This document shows positions 1 through 6,429 of a DNA stretch of 6,518 nucleotides, piece after piece. Origin of the DNA: Limnobacter sp. (GTDB lineage: Bacteria; Pseudomonadota; Gammaproteobacteria; Burkholderiales; Burkholderiaceae_B); assembly GCA_012032215.1 (NCBI GenBank), contig JAAURO010000100.1, positions 1 through 6,518 of the forward strand, given 5' to 3'. The position numbers and the translations under genes were made by a program. Within the stretch, counting starts at the first letter, position 1, and each line of letters begins with the position of its first letter. The notes below the pieces were generated by a model, which made no database searches, had not been told where the DNA came from, and was given only the letters and a program-made list of their open reading frames with translations.

Positions 1-1408
1 ATTTCGGTAGCCAGTTCGGTAATGCAAATGGAATACCGCGACCAGGTTATTAATTTGCTCGACACCCCTGGGCACCAGGATTTCTCGGAAGACACCTACC
101 GCGTACTCACCGCCGTGGATGCCGCACTCATGGTCATCGATGCCGCCAACGGCGTAGAGCCCCAAACCCTGCGGCTTATCGAAGTGTGCAAGGCACGCAA
201 CACCCCCATTCTTACATTCATCAACAAAATGGATCGCGAGGTGCGCGATCCCTTGGAAATCATGGATGAAATTGAGAAAACCCTGGGTATGCCCTGCGTG
301 CCCTTTACCTGGCCGGTGGGAATGGGCAAGCAGTTTCATGGCATCTACAATGTGCGAGACAATGCCATGCGGGTATTTAAAGCCGGTGCAGACCGCCGTT
401 CTGACGACAGCGAATTGCTGTCTGGTGAAAATCGGCCCGCATTGCATGCCCGTTTTGGCGCAGAGTTTGCCACAGCCGAACAGGAAATGGAGCTGGTTCA
501 GGCCGCCTCACCCGAATTCGACCGTGAAGCCTTTCTGGCAGGCCAGCAAACCCCATGTTTTTGGTCTCGGCAGTAAACAACTTTGGCGTTAAGGAAATTC
601 TGGATGCTTTGGTAGACATTGCACCCGCCCCAGGGCCACGCCAGGCACTGGAAAGGGTAGTAGCACCCGAAGAAAACAGGTTCACAGGCGTGGTGTTTAA
701 AATACAGGCCAATATGGACCCTTCACACCGCGACCGCATTGCCTTTGTGCGTGTGCTTTCTGGCCGTTTTGAAAACGGTATGAAATTCAAGGTGTTGCGC
801 ACTGGCAAGGATTTCCGGCCCACCAGCGTGGTTACCTTTCTTTCCCAGCGCCGCGACCGCGTGGACGAAGCCTACGCAGGCGACATCATCGGCCTGACCA
901 CCCACGGCGGCTTGCAATTGGGCGACTCCTTAAGCGAAGGAGAAAAGCTGCAATTCACAGGCCTGCCTTTTTTGCCCCCGAACTTTTTGCTGCCGTAGAA
1001 CTGAAAGATCCCATGCGCAGCAAGCAGTTGCAGAAAGGACTTACCGAACTGGGTGAAGAGGGTGCCATACAGGTGTTCAAGCCCATGATGGGCTCTGAAA
1101 TGATGTTAGGGGCTATCGGGCAACTGCAGTTTGAAGTGGTGACCGCCCGCCTGAAAGGCGAATATGGCGTAGACGTGCGCTTAACGACCAGCCGCTACAC
1201 CTGCGCCCGTTGGGTCACTGGCAGCAGTGCTGCCGATTTGCGCCATTTTACGGAGGCCAATCTCAATAGAATGGTTACTGATGCTGCCAACACTGTTGCG
1301 TTTTTGGCCACATCTCGGTTTGATCTGGAAATCATGCAAAAAAAGTGGGAAACCATTCAGTTTCACCCCATGCGCGAGCATGCAGGACTGTTGCTGTCAA
1401 ATAAATGA
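1..1408 (+). CDS. prfC: Peptide chain release factor 3 (RF3), 5'-partial, interrupted by two frameshifts
   Basis: RF3 is a translational GTPase of the EF-G/EF-Tu type that recycles RF1/RF2 from the ribosome after peptide release. The window opens inside the gene at 'ISVASSVMQ', equivalent to about residue 68 of the E. coli protein, so the P-loop and switch I lie outside. The switch II motif DTPGH is at 61-75 and the guanine-specificity motif NKMD at 223-234. Frame 1 runs to a premature TAG/TAA-type end at 576, frame 3 carries 555-998, and frame 2 carries the C-terminal part to the TGA at 1406-1408. Each junction needs a net gain of one base (near 553-565 and in the T run at 970-976) to restore family sequence such as 'VFKIQANMDP' and 'GAIGQLQFEVV'. 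Added to the missing N-terminus, the repaired product would be about 535 residues, close to the usual length. The breaks look like sequencing errors, but true inactivation cannot be excluded because prfC is dispensable in E. coli. Identity is secure. Confidence 0.93.
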
Positions 1409-1529
1409 CACCGATCTGTAAAGCGCCTCTGTGCATCCATCTCAAGGTACAATCGGCGCTTGAATGCTTATCCGGTCAATCAATGGCGGAAATTTCTTCA
1501 GCAACCAGCCAACAATCAAGGAGATTCCT
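1409..1529 (+). promoter_or_regulatory. prfC-fadD intergenic region with probable fadD promoter (-10 TACAAT at 1448-1453)
   Basis: The 121 bases between the prfC stop and the fadD start contain TACAAT at 1448-1453, five of six matches to the sigma-70 -10 consensus. It lies about 75 bases before the fadD start, so a transcript would begin near 1460. I see no good -35 hexamer 16-18 bases upstream, so the promoter is either weak, activator-dependent or wrongly called. The -10 lies between the arms of a perfect 7-bp inverted repeat (1421-1427 and 1455-1461). No intrinsic terminator for prfC is visible, so read-through from prfC into fadD is possible. Confidence 0.4.
1421..1461. repeat. 7-bp inverted repeat flanking the fadD -10 hexamer
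   Basis: AAGCGCC at 1421-1427 is the exact reverse complement of GGCGCTT at 1455-1461, with 27 bases between the arms. The putative -10 hexamer TACAAT sits between them. It lacks a following T run, so it is not a terminator. It could be a split operator for a fatty-acid-responsive repressor, a long-loop RNA hairpin in read-through transcripts, or chance. The sequence is seen; the role is a guess. Confidence 0.35.
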
Positions 1530-1532
1530 GTG
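1518..1532 (+). promoter_or_regulatory. Ribosome binding site deciding the GTG start of fadD
   Basis: AAGGAG at 1518-1523 stands six bases before GTG at 1530-1532. The protein from this GTG begins '[14 protein letters not shown]', which matches the usual FadD N-terminus of the type W-L-x-x-Y-P-A. The earlier in-frame ATG at 1464 has no such site, so GTG 1530 is chosen. Confidence 0.85.
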
Positions 1533-3256
1533 AGCGAAAAACCCTGGCTGTCCAGCTATCCTGCTGGTGTGGACGAGCATATCCATCTTGAGGAATACGA
1601 CCTCCGATTCGGGATGTGCTTGAAAAAAGCTGCCAACGTTTTGCAGATAAAGTGGCGTTCAGCAACTTTGGCACAGAACTGGGCTACAAACGCTTTGACA
1701 GGCTAACACGCGATTTTGCCGCTTATCTGCAATCGTTGCCAGGCATGCGCAAAGGCGACCGCATTGCCCTCATGATGCCCAACACCCTGCAATACCCCGT
1801 AACCATGCTGGGGGCCATTCGAGCCGGGTTCGTGGTGGTGAATATTAATCCTTTGTACACCGCTACCGAGCTGGAGGCCCAGCTGAAAGACAGCGGTGCC
1901 AAGGTTATTGTTATTGTTGAAAATTTTGCCCACACCCTCCAGAAGGCTCTGCCAAACACGGCGGTTGAGCACATGGTGGTCACCACCTTGGGCGACATGC
2001 ACGGCTTTTTCAAGCGCCATCTCATGAATTTTATGGTGCGCTACGTCAAAAAACTGGTTCCGGCTTTCCAGTTGCCGCACCGCATCGCACTGAACAAAGC
2101 GCTTGCCTTGGGCAAGCAGCACGAACTTAAAGCCATCAAGCTTACCCACGAAGACCTTGCTTTCTTGCAGTACACCGGTGGCACTACAGGCGTGGCAAAA
2201 GGCACCATGCTCACGCACGGCAACCTGATTGCCAATCTGCAGCAAGCCTGTGCCTGGATAGTTTCCTACCTGGAAGAGGGCAAGGAAACCGTGCTGACAG
2301 CACTGCCCATGTACCATATTTTTTGCCTCACAGTAAACACGCTTCTGTTTATGAAGCTGGGCGGCAAAAGTGTGCTGGTAACCGACCCACGCGACCTTAA
2401 AAAACTGACCAGGCTGCTTAAGAAAACACCTGTGAGCGTTATAACAGGCGTAAACACGCTGTTTAACGGCCTGCTGAATACGCCTGGGTTTGAAGCGCTG
2501 GAGTTTTCGGGGTTAAAACTGACCTTAGGCGGTGGTGCAGCCGTGGAACCCGCAGTGGCCGAACGCTGGAAAAAACCACGGGCAACCGGCTTACTGAAGC
2601 CTATGGTCTTACCGAGGCGTCGCCCGCAGTAACGGTTAATCCGCTACACGAAGAATACAACGGCTCGATTGGCCTGCCACTGCCTTCCACGCTGGTGTCC
2701 ATTCGAGACGACAATTTCAACGCACTGCTTGCAGGCGAAACAGGCGAACTGTGCGTCAAAGGCCCGCAGGTTATGCGTGGCTACTGGAATAAGCCACGCG
2801 AAACCGCCGAAGTGCTTACCGAAGACGGCTGGCTGAAAACCGGCGACATCGCCTACATGAACGAAAAAGGCTACCTCTACATCACAGACCGTAAAAAAGA
2901 CATGATTCTGGTGTCTGGCTTCAATGTGTACCCCAAAGAAATCGAGGCAGTTGCCACCATGCACCCAGAAGTGTTTGAAGCAGCAGCTGTGGGTGTGCCC
3001 AGCGCCAAAACCGGCGAAGCAGTCAAGCTGTTTGTAGTGTCCAAAGCGGGCGGCTTCCAAAAAAACCAGTCTTTCTGGTCCGGTTCCCAATCAAACCTTG
3101 CTTACCGAAGAGGCACTTATCGAGCACTGCCGCCAACACCTCACGGGCTACAAGGTGCCCCGCCACATAGAATTCGTGGATTCCCTGCCCAAAACCCCGG
3201 TGGGCAAAGTGTTGCGCCGCCAGTTGCGCGATTTGGCCCGAGATCAACACCAGTAA
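1530..3256 (+). CDS. fadD: Long-chain fatty acid-CoA ligase, interrupted by three frameshifts
   Basis: FadD activates fatty acids to acyl-CoA through an acyl-adenylate, at the inner face of the cytoplasmic membrane, feeding beta-oxidation. The GTG start has a strong ribosome binding site. Family marks in order are '[11 protein letters not shown]', the phosphate-binding loop '[16 protein letters not shown]' (from 2171), 'ITGVNTLFN', 'YGLTE' (2602-2616), the fatty acyl-CoA synthetase signature containing TGD and '[16 protein letters not shown]', and the C-terminal catalytic lysine in 'PVGKVLRR' (AAA at 3206-3208). The frame changes at about 1602-1604 (one base missing, perhaps in a CCC run), 2571-2577 (one A missing from the A run) and 3047-3052 (one extra base in a G run). 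Repair gives about 575 residues against 561 in E. coli FadD. No frame is otherwise damaged and all catalytic motifs survive, so I read it as a functional gene with sequence errors. Close acyl-CoA ligase paralogues are the main alternative for the exact chain-length preference. Confidence 0.92.
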
Positions 3257-3276
3257 ATTCTTTACGCTGTTTTGCC

Positions 3277-3305
3277 TTGCCTGCTGCCTGGTTTTCAAGT
3301 ATAAT
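3277..3305 (+). promoter_or_regulatory. Sigma-70-type promoter of the rpsF operon
   Basis: TTGCCT at 3277-3282 (-35) and a consensus TATAAT at 3300-3305 (-10) are separated by exactly 17 bases. Transcription would start near 3312, giving a leader of about 72 bases before rpsF. The promoter lies just after the fadD stop and is the best promoter in the window, fitting a strongly expressed ribosomal protein operon. It was found by eye and has not been tested. Confidence 0.7.
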
Positions 3306-3311
3306 CGCCCC

Positions 3312-3383
3312 GTTTCCTGCTGCCAGGCCATGGGGGTTTGGCAGCTTTTCCAGTTTTTGGAAAACCCACAGGAGTGTTTAAGT
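3312..3383 (+). promoter_or_regulatory. rpsF leader with two tandem hairpins, possible S6:S18 autoregulatory element
   Basis: The predicted leader folds into two stems. GCTGCCA (3319-3325) pairs with TGGCAGC (3339-3345) around a 13-base loop and is followed directly by TTTT. TTTTCCA (3346-3352) pairs with TGGAAAA (3358-3364) around a 5-base loop. The rpsF ribosome binding site AGGAG (3370-3374) comes next. rpsF leaders in many bacteria bind the S6:S18 complex and repress the operon, so a regulatory role is reasonable. I cannot confirm that this sequence matches that RNA motif. The first hairpin plus T run could alternatively act as a weak attenuator. Confidence 0.45.
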
Positions 3384-3781
3384 ATGCGTCACTATGAAAT
3401 AGTTTTCATTGTGCATCCCGACCAAAGCGAGCAAGTGCCTGCCATGGTTGAGAAGTACCGTGGAATCATCGAATCCACCGGCGGTAAAGTACACCGCCAC
3501 GAAGACTGGGGTCCGCCGCCAGCTGGCCTACCCTATCGAAAAACTGGCCAGCACACTACGTGCTGCTAAATATTGAATGCAGCCAAACTGTGCTCGAAGA
3601 GCTTGAAACAGCCTTCAAATTCAACGATGCTGTATTGCGCCACCTCACCACCAAAACCAAAAAGGCAGAAGTTGCGCCTTCACCCATGATGAAAGAAGTG
3701 CAACGTGACCAAGAGCGCAAGGCAGCGTCTGCCCATGCTTCGCAATCAGACGATTCCGACGACGAATCCGAAGGGGAGTAA
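3384..3781 (+). CDS. rpsF: 30S ribosomal protein S6, interrupted by two frameshifts
   Basis: S6 binds 16S rRNA in the central domain of the 30S subunit as a heterodimer with S18, whose gene lies downstream in the same operon. The ATG at 3384 is preceded by AGGAG nine bases upstream and begins '[16 protein letters not shown]', the standard S6 start. The in-frame ATG at 3330 lies in the leader hairpin and is rejected. After 'HEDWG' the frame breaks at 3510-3514, where one extra base turns the expected 'RRQLAYP' codons (frame 1, from 3514) into nonsense. A second break at 3550 lacks two bases of a lysine codon, before '[11 protein letters not shown]' in frame 2. Repaired length is about 132 residues. 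The C-terminal tail is very acidic ([10 protein letters not shown]), recalling the glutamate-extended tail of E. coli S6. Two shifts in a core ribosomal protein gene argue for sequence error rather than decay. Confidence 0.93.
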
Positions 3782-3786
3782 TCCCA

Positions 3787-3852
3787 CTGAACGCACTGGT
3801 TTTGTTGTTTAAAACCCCGAAGCAACGTGTTTGCCTGGTGTGTTGGGCATGA
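3787..3852 (+). other. Possible 21-codon mini-ORF overlapping the priB start (ATGA)
   Basis: A purine-rich AAGGGGAG at 3771-3778, inside the end of rpsF, is followed eight bases later by CTG at 3787. From there 21 codons are open to a TGA at 3850-3852, which overlaps the priB ATG as ATGA. priB itself has no convincing ribosome binding site, so translation of this stretch could hand ribosomes to priB. CTG starts are rare and the peptide ('LNALVLLFKTPKQRVCLVCWA'-like, no longer than 21 residues) resembles nothing I know. A one-base error in CACTGA could also hide an ATG. This may simply be chance. Confidence 0.2.
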
Positions 3853-4139
3853 ACAACCAACTGCAGCTTGAAGGTGTTCTCACTGAAAAAAGCATTTTGC
3901 GCTACACGCCAAGCGGCTTGCCCGTTCTGGAATTTCAGCTTGAGCACCAAAGCACCCAGTTGGAAGCCAGCCAGGAAAGGGCGGTGCATTGCACACTCAA
4001 GTGCCTTGCAATCGGCCCCATGGCAACACGTTTAGAGCAGTGTTCGTTAGGCGCAAGTCTGCTGCTGGAGGGTTTTTTAAACAGAAAATCCCAGAGGTCA
4101 AACAGCATTCGGTTTCATGTTTGTGGTGTGCTTGGCTAA
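3849..4139 (+). CDS. priB: Primosomal replication protein N (PriB)
   Basis: PriB is a small OB-fold single-stranded-DNA-binding protein that works with PriA in restarting stalled replication forks and helps load DnaB. The ATG at 3849 gives 96 residues starting 'MNNQLQLEGVL', in line with the usual ~100. The characteristic early 'LRYTPSGLPVLEFQLEH' segment (about residues 17-33) corresponds to the E. coli 'PSGIP...FVLEH' strand-turn-strand, and the tail 'SIRFHV' fits the final OB strand. Upstream in-frame TTG/GTG codons (3831, 3840, 3843) are possible starts, but family comparison favours 3849. It sits 67 bases after rpsF and 68 bases before rpsR, the conserved arrangement in beta- and gammaproteobacteria, which strongly supports the call because PriB diverges quickly in sequence. 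It lacks a clear ribosome binding site. The frame is intact. Confidence 0.9.
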   Translation: MNNQLQLEGVLTEKSILRYTPSGLPVLEFQLEHQSTQLEASQERAVHCTLKCLAIGPMATRLEQCSLGASLLLEGFLNRKSQRSNSIRFHVCGVLG

Positions 4140-4207
4140 ACCAGCCCAAAGCACTCAAGCGTAAAACCTGTTGAAACAATATCGCAGAACACAGATTGGA
4201 GAAAATT

Positions 4208-4477
4208 ATGGCTTTTGGTCGTAAAAATGATCGCAAAGGGCGCAGGCCCCAGCAAAACCCGCTGTTCAAGCGCAAGAAATTTTGCCGCTTCACGGTGGGC
4301 AAGGTAGAGCAAATTGATTACAAAGATATCGATACACTGAAAGATTTCATTAGTGAAAACGGTAAAATCATGCCTGCTCGCATTACCGGTACCAAGGCGC
4401 ATTACCAGCGTCAACTCGACAGTGCAGTAAAACGTGCGCGTTTTCTGGCTCTGTTGCCTTTCACCGATAACCACTGA
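4208..4477 (+). CDS. rpsR: 30S ribosomal protein S18
   Basis: S18 pairs with S6 and binds the platform region of the 30S subunit. The 89-residue product has a basic N-terminal segment ('[20 protein letters not shown]') followed by the nearly invariant core: 'KKFCRFT', '[13 protein letters not shown]', '[11 protein letters not shown]', 'YQRQL' and '[15 protein letters not shown]'. The core aligns along its length with the 75-residue E. coli protein, and the extra residues are at the N-terminus, as in other betaproteobacteria. The ATG at 4208 is preceded by GGAG (4198-4201) at a spacing of six bases; an upstream TTG at 4196 overlaps that site and is rejected. It is followed by rplI after 17 bases, so the two are probably translated from one message. 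The frame is intact. Confidence 0.98.
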   Translation: MAFGRKNDRKGRRPQQNPLFKRKKFCRFTVGKVEQIDYKDIDTLKDFISENGKIMPARITGTKAHYQRQLDSAVKRARFLALLPFTDNH

Positions 4478-4494
4478 TTGTTGGGGAAATTACC

Positions 4495-4950
4495 ATGCAA
4501 GTTATTCTTCTCGACAAAATGAAGAAATTGGGCAAACTGGGCGATGTTATTCGCGTTAAGGACGGTTATGCCCGCAATTACCTGATTCCATACGGAAAAG
4601 CCAGGCGTGCCACCAAAGAAGCCATTGCTGAATTTGCAGAGCGCCGTGCAGAGCTTGAAAAATTGGCTTCAGACAAGTTTGAAAAAGCACAGGCCAACGC
4701 AGCCAAGCTGCAACTGGTGAAAGTGGAACTGAGCGAAAAAGCAGCCGTAGATGGTCGCTTGTTTGGCTCGGTTACCAACCACACCATTGCCGATGCGTTG
4801 GTAGCCAAAGGCTTTACTGAAATTACCAAAGCCAACATCCTGATGCCAAACGGCGCTATCAAAATTGCTGGCGAACACAGTGTTACCGTGTCGTTGCATG
4901 CAGATGTAACCGTTGAAGTTGAAGTTGTTGTCGCAGGCGAAGCCGCATAA
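4495..4950 (+). CDS. rplI: 50S ribosomal protein L9
   Basis: L9 binds 23S rRNA near the base of the L1 stalk and reaches out from the 50S subunit; it helps reading-frame maintenance. The 151-residue product has the N-terminal rRNA-binding domain with the L9 signature (residues 13-36, 'GKLGDVIRVKDGYARNYLIP' then YGKA). The long charged connecting helix follows (about 40-75, rich in Glu, Lys and Ala), then the C-terminal domain with 'DGRLFGSVT' and a final valine-rich strand. E. coli L9 has 149 residues. ATG 4495 is preceded by GGGGA (4483-4487). It is the last gene of the operon, with an intrinsic terminator 39 bases after its stop. The frame is intact. Confidence 0.98.
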   Translation: MQVILLDKMKKLGKLGDVIRVKDGYARNYLIPYGKARRATKEAIAEFAERRAELEKLASDKFEKAQANAAKLQLVKVELSEKAAVDGRLFGSVTNHTIADALVAKGFTEITKANILMPNGAIKIAGEHSVTVSLHADVTVEVEVVVAGEAA

Positions 4951-4989
4951 GTTGCATAATAGACTTGTGTAGCTCAGCCTGTTCCAAAA

Positions 4990-5014
4990 GCCACCACACA
5001 GGTGGCCTTTTTTT
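4990..5014 (+). terminator. Intrinsic terminator of the rpsF-priB-rpsR-rplI operon
   Basis: GCCACC (4990-4995) pairs perfectly with GGTGGC (5001-5006) around an ACACA loop. After one C comes a run of seven T (5008-5014). This is a textbook Rho-independent terminator between rplI and dnaB, and it implies that dnaB needs its own promoter or depends on read-through. Confidence 0.88.
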
Positions 5015-5037
5015 ATTGTTAACCTTCATAAGCATGT

Positions 5038-6429
5038 ATGGCCCAATTCGACTTCAAAAACTCCCAAGACATGGAATATTCATCGCTGCGAACCCCCCCG
5101 CATTCGCTGGAGGCCGAGCAATCGGTAGTGGGTGGCCTGCTGCTCGACAATCAGGCCTGGGACCGCATTGGAGACGTTATTCGGGTTGACGATTTTTACC
5201 GCTACGACCACCGTTTGGTGTTCGAGCACATTGCCAAGCTAATTGAAACAGCCCGGCCCGCAGACGTAATTACCGTTTTTGAAGCCTTGAAAGTAAGCGG
5301 CAAAGCGGAAGAAATCGGCGGTTTGTCTTACCTGAATACCTTGGCAGTGAACACGCCTTCTGCGGCCAATATTCGGCGCTATGCAGAAATTGTGCGCGAC
5401 AAGGCTGTGCTTCGGCGCCTGATTACGGTGTCTGACGAAATTACCGGCACAGCGCTTAATCCCCAGGGCAAAGACACCAAAACCATACTCGACGAAGCCG
5501 AAAGCAAAATTTTTAAAATTGCAGAAGACGGCGCGCGCGGAGCAGGCGGCTTTCAGGCATTGCAGCCTGTGCTGGGCAAAGTGGTAGACCGCATCGATGA
5601 ACTGTACCACCGCGACAGCGACAGCGACATTACCGGCATTGCCACCGGCTTTGTGGACTTAGACAGCAAAACATCGGGCTTGCAGGCAGGCGATTTGATT
5701 ATTGTGGCCGGGCGGCCATCCATGGGCAAAACGGCCTTGTCGCTGAATATTGCAGAGCATGTTGCCGTAGAAGAAGGGCATGCGGTTGCTGTGTTTTCCA
5801 TGGAAATGGGGGCGCAGCAATTGGCCATGCGGCTTTTGGGATCTGTGGGCCGATTAGACCAGCATCGCTTGCGCACAGGACGCTTAACCGATGAAGATTG
5901 GCCGCGCGTTACTTACGCCATTGGCAAAATGCAGTCTGCTCAGTTATTTATTGATGAAACCCCGGCTTTGTCTGTCATGGAAGTGCGGGCGCGTTGTCGC
6001 AGGCTGGCGCGTCAGTGTGGGCAGCTTGGTTTGGTCGTTATCGACTATTTGCAACTGATGGGCGCATCTTCCACAGGGGAAAACCGCGCCACGGAAATTT
6101 CTGAAATTTCCCGCTCTTTGAAAGGCCTGGCCAAAGAGTTGAATTGCCCGGTGATTGCGCTCTCGCAGTTAAACCGCTCTTTGGAACAACGCCCCAACAA
6201 GCGCCCCGTTATGAGTGACCTGCGCGAATCGGGTGCGATTGAACAAGATGCCGACGTGATTTTGTTTATTTACCGCGACGAGGTGTACAACCCCGATTCG
6301 CCCGACAAAGGCACCGCAGAAATTATTATTGGCAAGCAACGCAATGGCCCGATTGGTGCTGTACGCGTTACGTTTTTGGGCCAATACACCAAGTTTGACA
6401 ATTTTTCGGGTGCGCAGCCGGGGGAGTAA
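5038..6429 (+). CDS. dnaB: Replicative DNA helicase DnaB
   Basis: DnaB is the hexameric 5'-3' helicase that encircles the lagging-strand template and unwinds the replication fork, contacting primase. The 463-residue product has the N-terminal helical domain (about 19-120, beginning 'PPHSLEAEQSVVGGLLLDN'), a linker ending near 'HRDSDSDITG' (about 191-200), and the RecA-like motor domain. Walker A is 'GRPSMGKT' (225-232, Lys231) and the Walker B aspartate is in 'VVIDYLQLM' (Asp336). 'SQLNRSLE' and 'DLRESGAIEQDADV' follow, then the arginine-finger hairpin 'KQRNGPIG' (from 433). Length and motifs agree with E. coli DnaB (471), and there is no intein. The start at 5038 fits the length of related N-termini; ATG 5071 would give a protein 11 residues shorter, and neither has a good ribosome binding site. 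The frame is intact throughout, in contrast to the first half of the window. Confidence 0.98.
   Translation: MAQFDFKNSQDMEYSSLRTPPHSLEAEQSVVGGLLLDNQAWDRIGDVIRVDDFYRYDHRLVFEHIAKLIETARPADVITVFEALKVSGKAEEIGGLSYLNTLAVNTPSAANIRRYAEIVRDKAVLRRLITVSDEITGTALNPQGKDTKTILDEAESKIFKIAEDGARGAGGFQALQPVLGKVVDRIDELYHRDSDSDITGIATGFVDLDSKTSGLQAGDLIIVAGRPSMGKTALSLNIAEHVAVEEGHAVAVFSMEMGAQQLAMRLLGSVGRLDQHRLRTGRLTDEDWPRVTYAIGKMQSAQLFIDETPALSVMEVRARCRRLARQCGQLGLVVIDYLQLMGASSTGENRATEISEISRSLKGLAKELNCPVIALSQLNRSLEQRPNKRPVMSDLRESGAIEQDADVILFIYRDEVYNPDSPDKGTAEIIIGKQRNGPIGAVRVTFLGQYTKFDNFSGAQPGE

Noticed and set aside
377..823. 148-codon open frame on the - strand inside prfC
   Set aside because: Antisense to conserved RF3 sequence, crossing the frameshift region; no family resemblance.
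1703..2317. 204-codon open frame on the - strand inside fadD
   Set aside because: Antisense shadow of a well-supported gene; no ribosome binding site and a His/Gln-rich composition with no family resemblance.
2644..3090. 148-codon open frame on the - strand inside fadD
   Set aside because: Mirror of the conserved [14 protein letters not shown] region; Phe/His/Cys-rich shadow.
3330..3383. ATG 3330 as an upstream in-frame start of rpsF
   Set aside because: It lies in the leader hairpin loop with no ribosome binding site, and S6 proteins start at M-R-H-Y-E, which has AGGAG nine bases upstream.
548..3560. Programmed ribosomal frameshifting in prfC, fadD or rpsF
   Set aside because: Seven shifts of both signs in three unrelated genes, none of these families being known for it, and no conserved slippery site with a downstream structure. 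RF2 (prfB), not RF3, is the release factor with programmed shifting.
4955..4960. CATAAT as a -10 for dnaB
   Set aside because: No -35 at suitable spacing, and it lies upstream of the strong terminator at 4990-5014, so transcripts from it would mostly end before dnaB.
5608..5628. GACAGC tandem repeat in dnaB
   Set aside because: Only two and a half copies, encoding the flexible linker D-S-D-S-D; not a meaningful repeat array.
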